Shown here: positions 1 to 8,424 of the stretch, piece by piece
How positions within the stretch are numbered: the first letter of the stretch is position 1
How the letters are laid out: each line of letters opens with the position of its first letter
Assembly (NCBI RefSeq): GCF_001029105.3
Contig: NZ_CP011807.3
Coordinates: 310,001-374,000 of the forward strand
Direction: 5' to 3'
Source: Pandoraea faecigallinarum
GTDB taxonomy: Bacteria; Pseudomonadota; Gammaproteobacteria; Burkholderiales; Burkholderiaceae
Length of the DNA: 64,000 nucleotides
Program-made: the position numbers and the translations under genes
The notes under the pieces: model-generated
The model's database searches: none
Told to the model about the DNA's origin: nothing
Seen by the model: only the letters and a program-made list of their open reading frames with translations

Positions 1-692
1 ACCATGTGCCGCACGCCATCGGCCTCCATGTCCTTGCCGAGTCCGCTTGCGACAATCGCGCCACGACTCATCACGCGATAGTGATCGGCAAGTTCGAGAG
101 CGAAGTCGTAATACTGTTCGACGAGCAGCACGGTCATGCCGCGCTCGTCGACGAGGCGTCGCAACGTCCGTCCGATATCCTTGATGCTCGACGGCTGAAT
201 ACCTTCGGTCGGTTCGTCGAGAATCAGAAGTTGCGGCTCGCTCATGAGGGCGCGTCCGATGGCGAGCTGCTGCTGCTGGCCGCCGGACAGATCGCCGCCG
301 CGCCGCTGCTTCATGTCGCGCAGCACCGGAAACAATTCGTAGATGTCGTCGGGCACGCCGCGTTTCGCGTCGCGCGCCGGTCGGCTCGCGGCACCGATCA
401 GCAGGTTCTCTTCGACACTCAGACGCGGAAAGATCTCGCGCCCCTGCGGCACGTACGCCAGCCCGTCCGACACGCGGGCATACGACGGCGCGCCCGTGAT
501 CGTCCTGCCGCGCCATGCGATGCTGCCCGACTTCACCGGCACCACGCCCATGAGGCATTTGAGCAACGTTGTCTTGCCGACGCCGTTGCGACCGAGCAGC
601 ACGGTAAGTTGCGCATCGGGCACCGTGAATTCCACATTGCGCAGGATGTGGCTGCCGCTGTAGTACTGATTGAGTGCGTGAATTTCCAGCAT
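1..692 (-). CDS. urtE: Urea ABC transporter ATPase UrtE (3' end cut by window edge)
   Basis: Cytoplasmic ATPase that powers urea import with UrtD under the UrtBC permease. The protein opens MLEIHALNQYYSGSH and shows Walker A GRNGVGKTT at residues 34-42, signature LSGGQQQQ, Walker B LLILDEP, and the UrtE/LivF-like stretch VLLVEQYYDFALELAD. About 230 residues are visible. The family is about 230 long, so only one or a few codons should be missing beyond position 1. The ATG lies 2 bases after the urtD stop, so the two are cotranscribed and probably translationally coupled. The order urtABCDE separates it from LivF, which otherwise looks similar. Confidence 0.95.
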   Translation of the reverse strand, partial: MLEIHALNQYYSGSHILRNVEFTVPDAQLTVLLGRNGVGKTTLLKCLMGVVPVKSGSIAWRGRTITGAPSYARVSDGLAYVPQGREIFPRLSVEENLLIGAASRPARDAKRGVPDDIYELFPVLRDMKQRRGGDLSGGQQQQLAIGRALMSEPQLLILDEPTEGIQPSSIKDIGRTLRRLVDERGMTVLLVEQYYDFALELADHYRVMSRGAIVASGLGKDMEADGVRHM

Positions 693-694
693 GC

Positions 695-1561
695 TCAGCG
701 TCCCAGATACGATTCGATCACGCGCTCGTCGCGCTGCACCACGTCGAGGGTGCCCTCGGCGAGCACGCGGCCTTCGGCCATGACGGTCACCACGCCCGAG
801 TCCGCGGCAAGCGCGGCGACGAACGCCATGTCGTGCTCGACCACCATCATCGAGCAATGCCCGCGCAGACGATTGAGCAACTCGGCCAGTTGCGCCGTCT
901 CCTCGTCGGTCATGCCGGCGGCGGGCTCGTCGAGCAACAGCAGTTGCGGCTGCTGCATGAGCAGCATGCCGATCTCGAGCCGCTGTTTTTGCCCGTGCGA
1001 CAACTGCCCCGCGCACACATGCGCCTGATGCTCCAGATGCGTGAGCGCAAGCACTTCCTCGATGCGGCGACGCATTGTCGGCGTGAGCATCGCCCAGAGC
1101 GCACGGAACCAGCGCTTGTCGCCTGCACATGCGAGTTCGAGGTTTTCCCACACGCTGTGATGCTCGAAGACGGTCGGCTTCTGAAACTTGCGGCCCACGC
1201 CCGCCTGCGCGATGGCCGGTTCGTCCAGCCTCGAGAGGTCGAGTGTCTGTCCGAGGAAGGCGCGGCCCGAATCGGCCCGCGTCTTGCCGGTGATGACGTC
1301 CATCATCGTCGTTTTGCCAGCGCCGTTCGGACCGATGATGCAACGCAGTTCGTTGGTCCTGATCGACAGCGACAGATCGTTGAGTGCGCGAAAACCGTCG
1401 AACGAGACCGAAATGTTCTCCAGATAGAGGATGAGGCCGTGCGAGGTATCGATCTCGCCCGGCACCACGAGGTGCGACATGCCGGTGGTGTCGCCGCTGA
1501 CGGTGACGGATGCTTCCGGAGCATCGGCCTGTTGCCAACGGATGTCGTAATCGGGTCTCAT
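695..1561 (-). CDS. urtD: Urea ABC transporter ATPase UrtD
   Basis: Second ATPase of the urea importer, 288 residues. Walker A GPNGAGKTT is at 77-85, followed by signature LSHGQKQRLEIG, Walker B LLLLDEP and a switch region VVEHDM. The segment LYLENISVSFDGFRALNDL is the usual UrtD opening. It is preceded by about 45 extra residues, so an internal start at MSHLVVPG (residue 28) is possible. I kept the upstream ATG because it overlaps the urtC stop as ATGA, the typical coupling pattern in this operon. Its neighbours UrtC and UrtE fix the substrate assignment as urea rather than branched-chain amino acids; that step is inference from gene order. Confidence 0.95.
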   Translation of the reverse strand: MRPDYDIRWQQADAPEASVTVSGDTTGMSHLVVPGEIDTSHGLILYLENISVSFDGFRALNDLSLSIRTNELRCIIGPNGAGKTTMMDVITGKTRADSGRAFLGQTLDLSRLDEPAIAQAGVGRKFQKPTVFEHHSVWENLELACAGDKRWFRALWAMLTPTMRRRIEEVLALTHLEHQAHVCAGQLSHGQKQRLEIGMLLMQQPQLLLLDEPAAGMTDEETAQLAELLNRLRGHCSMMVVEHDMAFVAALAADSGVVTVMAEGRVLAEGTLDVVQRDERVIESYLGR

Positions 1562-2760
1562 GCGCGATCTCCGGAAACCGGGTGGGGTACGTCGCTCACC
1601 GCCTCGGAGCAGGCGTGCCGTGCACGCTTGCGTGAGAGCTGCGCGACAAGGCCGATGACGCCCTGCGGCAGTAGCAGCGGCACCAGCACGAACATCGCGC
1701 CGAGGAAGAACAGCCAGTATTCGGCGAAGTACGCCGTGAAGAAGCTCTTGGCGCCATTGACGATGAACGCCCCGGCAATCGGGCCGACGAGCGAGCCGCG
1801 TCCGCCGATGGCAACCCAGATCGCCATTTCGATGGAATTGACCGGGGCCATCTCGCTCGGGTTGATGATGCCGACCTGCGGCACGTACAACGCGCCCGCG
1901 ATACCGCACAGCATCGCGGACAACGTCCACACGAACAACTTGTAGCTCAGCGGGCGATAGCCGAGGAACATGGCGCGCGACTCGCCGTCGCGAATGGCGG
2001 TGACCACACGGCCGAACTTCGAGACGACCAGTGCGCGACACAGCAGGAACGCCCCGACGAGCACGGCGAACGTCACCAGAAACAGCACGGTGCGCGTGTT
2101 CGCCGAGGTGATCGAGTAGCCGAGAATGCGCTTGAAGTCCGTAAAGCCGTTGTTGCCGCCGAATCCAGTTTCGTTGCGATAGAACAGCAGCATGGCGGCG
2201 AACGTGAGCGCCTGCGTGATGATCGACAGGTACACGCCCTTCACGCGCGAGCGGAAGGCCAGATACCCGAAGAGCCATGCCACGGCACCGGGCAGCGCCA
2301 CGACAAGGAACATCGCCCATGCGAAATGCTCCGTGCCGCTCCAGTACCACGGCAATGCCTTCCAGTCGAGGAACACCATGAAGTCCGGCAGGTCGCTGTG
2401 ATACACGCCGTCGCGCCCGATGCCGCGCATGAGATACATTCCCATCGCGTAGCCGCCCAGCGCAAAGAACAGGCCGTGGCCGAGGCTCAGAATGCCGCAA
2501 TAGCCCCACACCAGATCGAGCGCCAGTGCCGCAATGGCATAGCACATGATCTTGCCCACGAGGGTCATGGCGTACGCCGAGAGATGCAGCGGATGACTGG
2601 CGGGCAGCGCCAGCGCGCATACCGGCACGATGACCATCACGGCCACCACGAATGCCAGCAGGAACGGGGCGACGTGCTTCGGCAGCAGGCGCGCGCGCGC
2701 CGGGACATCCAGCGTCATCGCGGGCACGACGCCGTCCGGGAGAAAGTTCGGCGTCTGCAT
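1558..2760 (-). CDS. urtC: Urea ABC transporter permease UrtC
   Basis: Inner-membrane permease of the LivM/UrtC family, 400 residues with roughly ten hydrophobic segments. Visible family stretches are DLVWGYCGILSLGHGLFFALGGY near residues 82-104 and the late cytoplasmic loop VAIGGRGSLVGPIAGAFIVN, which is the ABC-coupling EAA-like region. It pairs with UrtB to form the urea channel. The ATG lies immediately upstream of the urtB stop with no gap, and the gene's own stop overlaps the urtD start. There is nothing unusual in length or composition. Confidence 0.95.
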   Translation of the reverse strand: MQTPNFLPDGVVPAMTLDVPARARLLPKHVAPFLLAFVVAVMVIVPVCALALPASHPLHLSAYAMTLVGKIMCYAIAALALDLVWGYCGILSLGHGLFFALGGYAMGMYLMRGIGRDGVYHSDLPDFMVFLDWKALPWYWSGTEHFAWAMFLVVALPGAVAWLFGYLAFRSRVKGVYLSIITQALTFAAMLLFYRNETGFGGNNGFTDFKRILGYSITSANTRTVLFLVTFAVLVGAFLLCRALVVSKFGRVVTAIRDGESRAMFLGYRPLSYKLFVWTLSAMLCGIAGALYVPQVGIINPSEMAPVNSIEMAIWVAIGGRGSLVGPIAGAFIVNGAKSFFTAYFAEYWLFFLGAMFVLVPLLLPQGVIGLVAQLSRKRARHACSEAVSDVPHPVSGDRA

Positions 2761-4392
2761 TCAGGCCTCCGCGCTGCGCCCTTTGAGCGCGAACATGCCC
2801 TGCGGGCGTTTCTGGATGAACAGCACAATGAGAATCAGCACGGCGATCTTGGCGAGCACGGCCCCCCATACCGGTTCGAGCAACTTGTTGGCGATGCCCA
2901 GACCGAACGCGCCGACGATCGTGCCCGCAAGCTGACCCACGCCGCCGAGCACCACGGCCATGAACGAATCGATGATGTAGCTCTGCCCAAGGTCCGGGCC
3001 GACGTTCCCGATCTGCGAGAGCGCGCAACCGCCCAGACCGGCGATGCCGGCACCGAAGGCAAAGGCGTAGCTGTCGACGCGTCCCGTCTTCACGCCCACG
3101 CACGCCGCCATCGAACGGTTCTGCGTCACGGCGCGAATGAACAGGCCCAGCCGTGTGAGATTGAGGACCGACCATGTGAGCGCGACGACCACGAGCGCGA
3201 ACAGCAGGATCACGATGCGGTTGTACGGCAGCATCAGATTCGGCAGCACGGCGATGCCGCCGCTCATCCACGACGGGTTGATGACCTCGACGTTCTGTGC
3301 ACCGAACAGCGTGCGCACCGCCTGGATCAGGAGCAGGCTGATACCGAAGGTCGTGAGCAGCGTCTCCAGCGGACGTCCGTACAAATGCTTGATGACGGTA
3401 CGCTCCAGCACGAAGCCGACGGCGGCAGCCACGAGGAACGCGGCCGGCACCGCGGCGGCGAGATAGCAGTCGAACGCGCCGGGCGCAAAGCGCTGGAACA
3501 GCGTCTGCACGGCATAGGTGGCGTACGCGCCGATCATCAGAAACTCGCCGTGCGCCATGTTGATGACGCCGATCAGCCCGTAGGTAATCGCAAGCCCGAG
3601 CGCAGCGAGCAGCAACACGCTGCCGAGCGACAGACCGGCGAACAGCGTGCCGAAGAACTCGCTGCGCCGTTGCGCGGATGCCAGCTGTGTCAGCGCGATG
3701 TCGGCGGCGCTGCGCACCGTGGCGTCCGGCTCGGCGTAAGTGCCGTCTGCCTGTTTGGCGACGATGGGCAGCAGCAGATCCCGCATTTGCGGATCGCCGG
3801 CGGCCGCGATCAGGTCGATGGCCTCGCGGCGCTTCGTCGGATCGGCGTCATGCAGGGCCGATTGCGCCCAGAGTTGATCGAGGCGCTTGCGCAGCGCCGG
3901 GTCCGTCTCCTTCCGGCGCGCCTGTTCGATCAGCGTCTTGAAGGCAGGCGACGGATTTTGCAGCATCGTGTCGATGGCTTGCGCGCGTGCGTCGTGCTCC
4001 GGCGAGAGCAGCGCGCCTGCCGCGGCGGCCGTGGCGACCTTCGCGCGCAGCACATTGTTGAGCGTGAGCGAGCCGGCGTCGTCGGCTTTCACCTGCGCGC
4101 CGGTGATCGGGTCGACGTACCTGTCGTCCTTCTGGAGGGCGAGGCGCTCGCCTACGATCACCACGGTGTCGTCGGCGAGCGCCTTGAGCAACGCAGCGGC
4201 TTGCGGCGAACCGTCGGCGGCGAGGTGATCGATGGCTTGCGCCTTGGCGTCGAAGTCATCGCCCGCGAGGGCGGCCAGATCGGCCTGGGCGATACCCGCC
4301 GGGGCGGCCATTGCCGGGGAGGAGTTCGTCAGCGCAGCGCCCAGTGAGAGCAGGACAAGGGCGGCAGCGGTCCAGCGTCTTATCGTTATCAT
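2761..4392 (-). CDS. urtB: Urea ABC transporter permease UrtB
   Basis: LivH-type permease subunit, 543 residues. It has a signal peptide (MITIRRWTAAALVLLSLGAALTNSSPAMA) and then about 220 alanine-rich residues resembling HEAT-like repeats (for example KRREAIDLIAAAGDPQMRDLLLP). That long periplasmic N-terminal domain distinguishes UrtB from LivH. The membrane permease begins near SLGSVLLLAALGLAITYGLIGVINMAHGE. I chose the ATG at 4392 because AGAGG precedes it by six bases and a good signal sequence follows. An in-frame start 48 bases upstream would add a basic tail. Cotranscribed with urtA (63-base gap) and urtC. Confidence 0.94.
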   Translation of the reverse strand: MITIRRWTAAALVLLSLGAALTNSSPAMAAPAGIAQADLAALAGDDFDAKAQAIDHLAADGSPQAAALLKALADDTVVIVGERLALQKDDRYVDPITGAQVKADDAGSLTLNNVLRAKVATAAAAGALLSPEHDARAQAIDTMLQNPSPAFKTLIEQARRKETDPALRKRLDQLWAQSALHDADPTKRREAIDLIAAAGDPQMRDLLLPIVAKQADGTYAEPDATVRSAADIALTQLASAQRRSEFFGTLFAGLSLGSVLLLAALGLAITYGLIGVINMAHGEFLMIGAYATYAVQTLFQRFAPGAFDCYLAAAVPAAFLVAAAVGFVLERTVIKHLYGRPLETLLTTFGISLLLIQAVRTLFGAQNVEVINPSWMSGGIAVLPNLMLPYNRIVILLFALVVVALTWSVLNLTRLGLFIRAVTQNRSMAACVGVKTGRVDSYAFAFGAGIAGLGGCALSQIGNVGPDLGQSYIIDSFMAVVLGGVGQLAGTIVGAFGLGIANKLLEPVWGAVLAKIAVLILIVLFIQKRPQGMFALKGRSAEA

Positions 4393-4455
4393 GCGAAACC
4401 TCTGCATGCGCCGAAGCCTGTCGGTGCGGCTCCGGCGCAAGGAATGGAAGGAAAA

Positions 4456-5712
4456 TCAAACCTTGTCGGGCTTGCCTTCGTTGCCTGCGATGAACGGACT
4501 CCACGGCTGGGCACGCACAGGGGCCTTGGTCTTCCACACGACATTGAACTGACCGTCAGGACGGATTTCGCCGATCATGACCGGCTTGTGCAGGTGGTGG
4601 TTGCCGTCCATGACCATGTCGAAGCCGTCGGGCGACTTGAAGGACTGGCCGATCATTGCCGTGCGGACCTTGTCGACGTCTGTGCTCGCTGCCTTCTCGA
4701 CCGCCTGCTTCCACATGTGCATGCCGACGTACGTCGCTTCCATCGGGTCGTTCGTCACGCGCTTGTCGCCGCCGGGCAGTCCCTTGGCCTTCACGTAGGC
4801 GAACCATTCCTTCTTGAATGCATCGTTGGTCGGGTTCTTGACCGACATGAAGTAATTCCAGGCCGCAAGGTGCCCCACGAGCGGCCGGGTGTCGATGCCG
4901 CGCAACTCTTCTTCGCCCACGGAGAACGCCACGACCGGTACGTCCGTCGCCTTCAGCCCCTGGTTGCCGAGTTCCTTGTAGAACGGCACGTTCGAGTCGC
5001 CGTTGATGGTCGAGATGACCGTGGTCTTGCCGCCTTGCGCGAACTGTTTGATGTTGGCAACGATGGTCTGATAGTCGCTGTGACCGAACGGCGTGTAGAC
5101 CTCCTGAATATCCTTGTCGGCCACGCCCTTCGAATGCAGGAAAGCGCGCAGAATCTTGTTGGTCGTGCGCGGATAAACGTAGTCCGTACCCAGCAGGAAG
5201 AAGCGCTTGGCGCTGCCGCCTTCCTTGCCCATCAGATATTCCACGGCGGGAATCGCCTGCTGATTCGGCGCGGCGCCCGTGTAGAAGACGTTCTTCGACA
5301 TCTCTTCGCCTTCGTACTGCACCGGGTAATAGAGCAGACCGTTGAGTTCCTCGAAGACGGGCAGCACCGATTTACGCGACACCGAGGTCCAGCAGCCGAA
5401 CACGGCGGCGACCTTGTCCTTGGTAAGCAACTGACGCGCCTTCTCGGCGAACAGCGGCCAGTTCGACGCAGGATCGACGACCACGGCTTCGAGCGGGCGG
5501 CCCATCACGCCGCCCTTGGCGTTGATGTCGGCGATGGTCATGAGCGCGACGTCCTTGAGCGACGTCTCCGAGATGGCCATCGTGCCCGAGAGCGAATGCA
5601 GGATACCGACCTTGATGGGCTGCTTGCTCTGCGCGAACAAATTGGGCGCCATGCCGGTAAGCGATGCGGCGCCCGAGAGGGCCGCCATCTGGAGTAGCGT
5701 GCGTCGTTTCAT
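4456..5712 (-). CDS. urtA: Urea ABC transporter substrate-binding protein UrtA
   Basis: Periplasmic urea receptor, 418 residues, Peripla_BP_5/6 family. The N-terminus MKRRTLLQMAALSGAASLTGMAPNLFAQ is an export signal with adjacent arginines and could be Tat-like. The mature part begins KQPIKVGILHSLSGTMAISE, followed by the UrtA stretch ASNWPLFAEKARQLL and VFGCWTSVSRKSVLPVFEE. AGGGGAAG sits about eight bases before the ATG. It is first in the operon and is preceded on the same strand by a consensus sigma-54 promoter about 55 bases upstream, so expression should rise under nitrogen limitation. Confidence 0.95.
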   Translation of the reverse strand: MKRRTLLQMAALSGAASLTGMAPNLFAQSKQPIKVGILHSLSGTMAISETSLKDVALMTIADINAKGGVMGRPLEAVVVDPASNWPLFAEKARQLLTKDKVAAVFGCWTSVSRKSVLPVFEELNGLLYYPVQYEGEEMSKNVFYTGAAPNQQAIPAVEYLMGKEGGSAKRFFLLGTDYVYPRTTNKILRAFLHSKGVADKDIQEVYTPFGHSDYQTIVANIKQFAQGGKTTVISTINGDSNVPFYKELGNQGLKATDVPVVAFSVGEEELRGIDTRPLVGHLAAWNYFMSVKNPTNDAFKKEWFAYVKAKGLPGGDKRVTNDPMEATYVGMHMWKQAVEKAASTDVDKVRTAMIGQSFKSPDGFDMVMDGNHHLHKPVMIGEIRPDGQFNVVWKTKAPVRAQPWSPFIAGNEGKPDKV

Positions 5713-5767
5713 GGTACGTCTTCCCCTTTCCTGGTTAGACCGGTAGATCCGGTGTCGGAAGACTTAC

Positions 5768-5782
5768 GCAAGGGACGTGCCA
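5768..5782 (-). promoter_or_regulatory. Sigma-54 (RpoN) promoter of the urt operon
   Basis: Read on the minus strand the bases are TGGCAC-GTCCC-TTGC. This matches the RpoN -24/-12 consensus TGGCAC-N5-TTGC exactly, with the essential GG and GC dinucleotides separated by ten bases. The predicted transcription start is near 5756, giving a leader of about 44 bases before the urtA ATG at 5712. The match is seen directly; activity is inferred from position and from the known nitrogen control of urt operons. Confidence 0.85.
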
Positions 5783-5925
5783 GGAGGGCCAAGGCATGGC
5801 GCGCGAGGAGGACGGTGGCGGCGCGCCGCGCGGAAACCGCCTGCGAGAAGGACGTAAGAAGAACACGGCACGCATGCGGGGAGCACGATGGTGCGACGGT
5901 GCGCTGTGTTGGTGCGCACCGAATT

Positions 5926-5940
5926 GGCGCGACCGGCATG
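5926..5940. promoter_or_regulatory. NtrC-like enhancer site upstream of urtA
   Basis: GCACC-GAATT-GGCGC matches the NtrC dyad GCACC-N5-GGTGC with one mismatch. It lies about 170 bases upstream of the predicted sigma-54 start, the usual enhancer distance. Three further GGTGCG half-sites lie at 5890, 5898 and 5921, so the stretch 5883-5940 may bind more than one dimer. Confidence 0.5.
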
Positions 5941-6052
5941 GCGTGGATCGTCGTTGTGCATCGGGCGTGCCGCGCCCACGCGTACCCACCGGCGTGTTGC
6001 GTCCAACTGCATGCGGGTGCGTTCGCCGCCGGTGGCATTTTTTGATGCATGA

Positions 6053-6068
6053 TTGGCATTCGTGCCAA
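6053..6068. promoter_or_regulatory. Perfect palindrome TTGGCA-TTCG-TGCCAA before the MFS gene
   Basis: A 6-4-6 perfect inverted repeat lies 72 bases upstream of the MFS start codon, in the 428-base divergent region between urtA and the MFS gene. It has the size of a dimeric repressor site. Which protein binds is unknown; the GlxA-type regulator encoded after the MFS gene is one candidate. The rest of 5783-6140 holds the NtrC-like cluster and no credible gene. Confidence 0.4.
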
Positions 6069-6140
6069 ACCGGCCGGCGGCAAGATGAGGGCTCCCGAAG
6101 ATGGGCTCCCGAAGACTACCGACTTGTTGGATACCCGCAT

Positions 6141-7412
6141 ATGACCGATACCGTTGCCGGGCGCCGTGCGCCGCCCACCGACCCTGTGCCGCAGCAACGC
6201 CGGCGGCTTGGCCGGCGCTATGCCGCCGTGCTCGCCGCCTGTCAGGCGCTTTACACGGCGGCGTTGTCCGTCGACCTGACACTGACCGGCCTGGTCGGCT
6301 ACATGCTCGCGTCCGACAAGGGATACGCCACGCTGCCGTTTTCACTGATTACGGTGGCTTCGGCCATCACGACGATCGTTGCGTCGATGCTGATCCAGCG
6401 CTTCGGCCAGCGGTTCGGCTTCGCGCTGGGGGCTTTGTTCGGCACCGTCGGCGGGCTGGTGTCGGTCATGGCGATCTACGAGCGCCACTTCGCGATGTTC
6501 TGTGCGGGCACGGCGTGCGTGGGCGTGTTCCAGGCATTTGCGCGTTACTACCGTCTGGCCGCGGCGGACGTCGTGCCCGTCGAGGACAAGCCGCGCGCCA
6601 TCTCGGTCGTACTCACGGGCGGCGTGCTGGCTGCCGTGATCGGACCGGCGCTGGCGGCGGGCAGCAAGGACTGGCTCGCGCCGGTGACGTTCGCCGGATC
6701 GTATCTCGTCGTCACGATCCTCTCGGGGGTGTCGCTTGTTCTGCTCGCGGGGTTTCTGCGCGACTTGCCGGTCCATGCGGCGCCCGGCAGTGCGGGGGAT
6801 GCGGCGGCGCTACCCGCACGTTCACTGGGCGAGATCATGCGACAGCCGATTTACGTGGCGGCCCTGGCGAACAATCTGATCGGCTTCATGGTGATGATGT
6901 TCGTCATGACGGCGACGCCGATTGCCGCCGTGGCATGCGGTCATAGCATCGACGACGGTGCGCACATCATCGAGTGGCACCTGGTAGGCATGTATGCGCC
7001 GTCGTTCTTCTCGGGGCATCTCGTGAAGCGTTGGGGCGTGGTGCCGGTGCTGCTGCTCGGCATTGCGATGTCGGCGCTGTGCGGTGTGCTGGCACTGATG
7101 TCAACGAGCCTGGCGTACTTCTACGCGGCGCTGGCGTTCCTGGGCGTGGGCTGGAACTTCATGTTCGTGGGGGGCACGACGTTGCTCACGATGTCCTACC
7201 GTCCGGCCGAGCGCGCGCGTGCGCAGGCGGCCAACGAGTTCATCACGTTTGCGGGAACGGCGCTCGCGAGTCTGTTTGCCGGCCAACTGCTCGCACGCTT
7301 CGGCTGGTCGACGATCAATCAGGCGACGTTCCCCTTGCTGCTGATCGCCGCGCTTGCCACGGTTTGGTATGCGCTCGATGCAAAGCGGCGCCCCGCACAA
7401 GTGGCTGCATAG
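6141..7412 (+). CDS. Major facilitator superfamily transporter
   Basis: 423-residue MFS transporter with about twelve predicted membrane helices and a short basic, proline-rich cytoplasmic N-terminus. The helix 2-3 loop IQRFGQRFGFALGALFG resembles MFS motif A, and the centre carries a longer hydrophilic loop (DLPVHAAPGSAGDAAALPARSLGEI) splitting two six-helix halves. The substrate cannot be read from sequence. The gene is followed after 19 bases by a GlxA-type AraC regulator on the same strand, so the two are probably cotranscribed and the regulator may control this exporter. The start at 6141 was chosen because the conserved part begins soon after; the ribosome site there is weak. Confidence 0.85.
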   Translation: MTDTVAGRRAPPTDPVPQQRRRLGRRYAAVLAACQALYTAALSVDLTLTGLVGYMLASDKGYATLPFSLITVASAITTIVASMLIQRFGQRFGFALGALFGTVGGLVSVMAIYERHFAMFCAGTACVGVFQAFARYYRLAAADVVPVEDKPRAISVVLTGGVLAAVIGPALAAGSKDWLAPVTFAGSYLVVTILSGVSLVLLAGFLRDLPVHAAPGSAGDAAALPARSLGEIMRQPIYVAALANNLIGFMVMMFVMTATPIAAVACGHSIDDGAHIIEWHLVGMYAPSFFSGHLVKRWGVVPVLLLGIAMSALCGVLALMSTSLAYFYAALAFLGVGWNFMFVGGTTLLTMSYRPAERARAQAANEFITFAGTALASLFAGQLLARFGWSTINQATFPLLLIAALATVWYALDAKRRPAQVAA

Positions 7413-7431
7413 ATCACGTATCGATACCACC

Positions 7432-8418
7432 ATGAGTCAACCTCGTCTCATCGCATTTCTCATCGTGCCGCCATTCGTGCTGCTGGATCTGGCGGGGCCG
7501 CTCGACGCGTTTCACGCCGTCATTCGCAACTTCACGGAACAGGGGCTGGGCGCGCCCTACGAGACCGTGGTGGTCTCCGAGCATGGCGGGCCGGTGGAGA
7601 CGGGCTCGGGCATCACGTTGCACACGGAGCCGATGCACACGCTGGACGATCGGCTCGTCGATACGCTGGTCGCGGTGGGTGGCGCGCTCGCCCATCGGCC
7701 GGCGGTGCCGGGGCCGGTCGGCGACTGGTTGCGTGGCTATGCGCCGAAGGTCAGACGCGTGTGTTCGGTGTGCGTGGGGGCATTCATTCTCGGCTCGGCG
7801 GGGTTGTTGAACGGCCGTCGCGCAACGACACACTGGCTCGACACGGCCATGTTGCAGGCCTGCTTTCCGGAGGCGATGGTCGAGTCCGACCCGATCTACG
7901 TGCGTCAGGACCCGGTGTGGACGTCGGCCGGAATCACGGCGGGCATCGATCTGGGACTGGCGCTGATCGAGGACGATTGCGGCGTCGACGTGGCGCTACA
8001 GGCGGCGCGCCGGCTCGTGGTGTTTCTCAAGCGCGCGGGCGGTCAGTCGCAATTCAGTCCGCCGTTGCGGGAACAGGTCGCGGCGGGCGCGGCGTTCGGC
8101 GATCTGCATGCGTGGATGGCGCAGCGTCTGGACGGGGACTTGTCGGTGACGCGGCTGGCGGAGCAGGCGAACATGAGTCCCCGGACGTTTGCCCGCAGCT
8201 ACCTCGCCCGCACTGGCTCGACACCGGCCAAGGCGGTGGAGCGGATGCGTCTTGAGGCGGCGAGATTCGCGTTGCTCGACTCGGACGCGCCCCTCAAGCG
8301 CATTGCCGCCCGCGTCGGCTTCGGCGACGAACAAAACCTGCGCCGCGCGTTTCAGCGTCAGTATGGCGTGACGCCGATGGCGTACCGGGAACGGTTCGGC
8401 GTTCGGGTGCCGGCATAG
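7432..8418 (+). CDS. GlxA-family AraC-type transcriptional regulator
   Basis: 328 residues in two parts. Residues 1 to about 190 form a DJ-1/PfpI-like domain (IAFLIVPPFVLLDLAGPLDAF, then CSVCVGAFILGSAGLLNGRRATTHW, the nucleophile-elbow region). From about 220 to the end lies an AraC HTH pair (LAEQANMSPRTFARSYLARTGSTPAKAVERMRLEAAR and IAARVGFGDEQNLRRAFQRQYGVTP). Family members such as GbdR and CdhR sense amine or amino-acid compounds, though the ligand here is unknown. The conserved domain begins right after the ATG at 7432. It lies 19 bases after the MFS gene. Confidence 0.9.
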   Translation: MSQPRLIAFLIVPPFVLLDLAGPLDAFHAVIRNFTEQGLGAPYETVVVSEHGGPVETGSGITLHTEPMHTLDDRLVDTLVAVGGALAHRPAVPGPVGDWLRGYAPKVRRVCSVCVGAFILGSAGLLNGRRATTHWLDTAMLQACFPEAMVESDPIYVRQDPVWTSAGITAGIDLGLALIEDDCGVDVALQAARRLVVFLKRAGGQSQFSPPLREQVAAGAAFGDLHAWMAQRLDGDLSVTRLAEQANMSPRTFARSYLARTGSTPAKAVERMRLEAARFALLDSDAPLKRIAARVGFGDEQNLRRAFQRQYGVTPMAYRERFGVRVPA

Positions 8419-8424
8419 CGTGCG

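Noticed and set aside
695..3271. Very long minus-strand frame of 858 codons spanning urtD and most of urtC/urtB
   Set aside because: Only its last 288 codons are urtD; the rest is an arginine-rich shadow of urtB and urtC in another frame.
6032..6048. TGGCATTTTTTGATGC as a second sigma-54 promoter toward the MFS gene
   Set aside because: The GG and GC are 11 rather than 10 bases apart and the site is about 100 bases from the gene.
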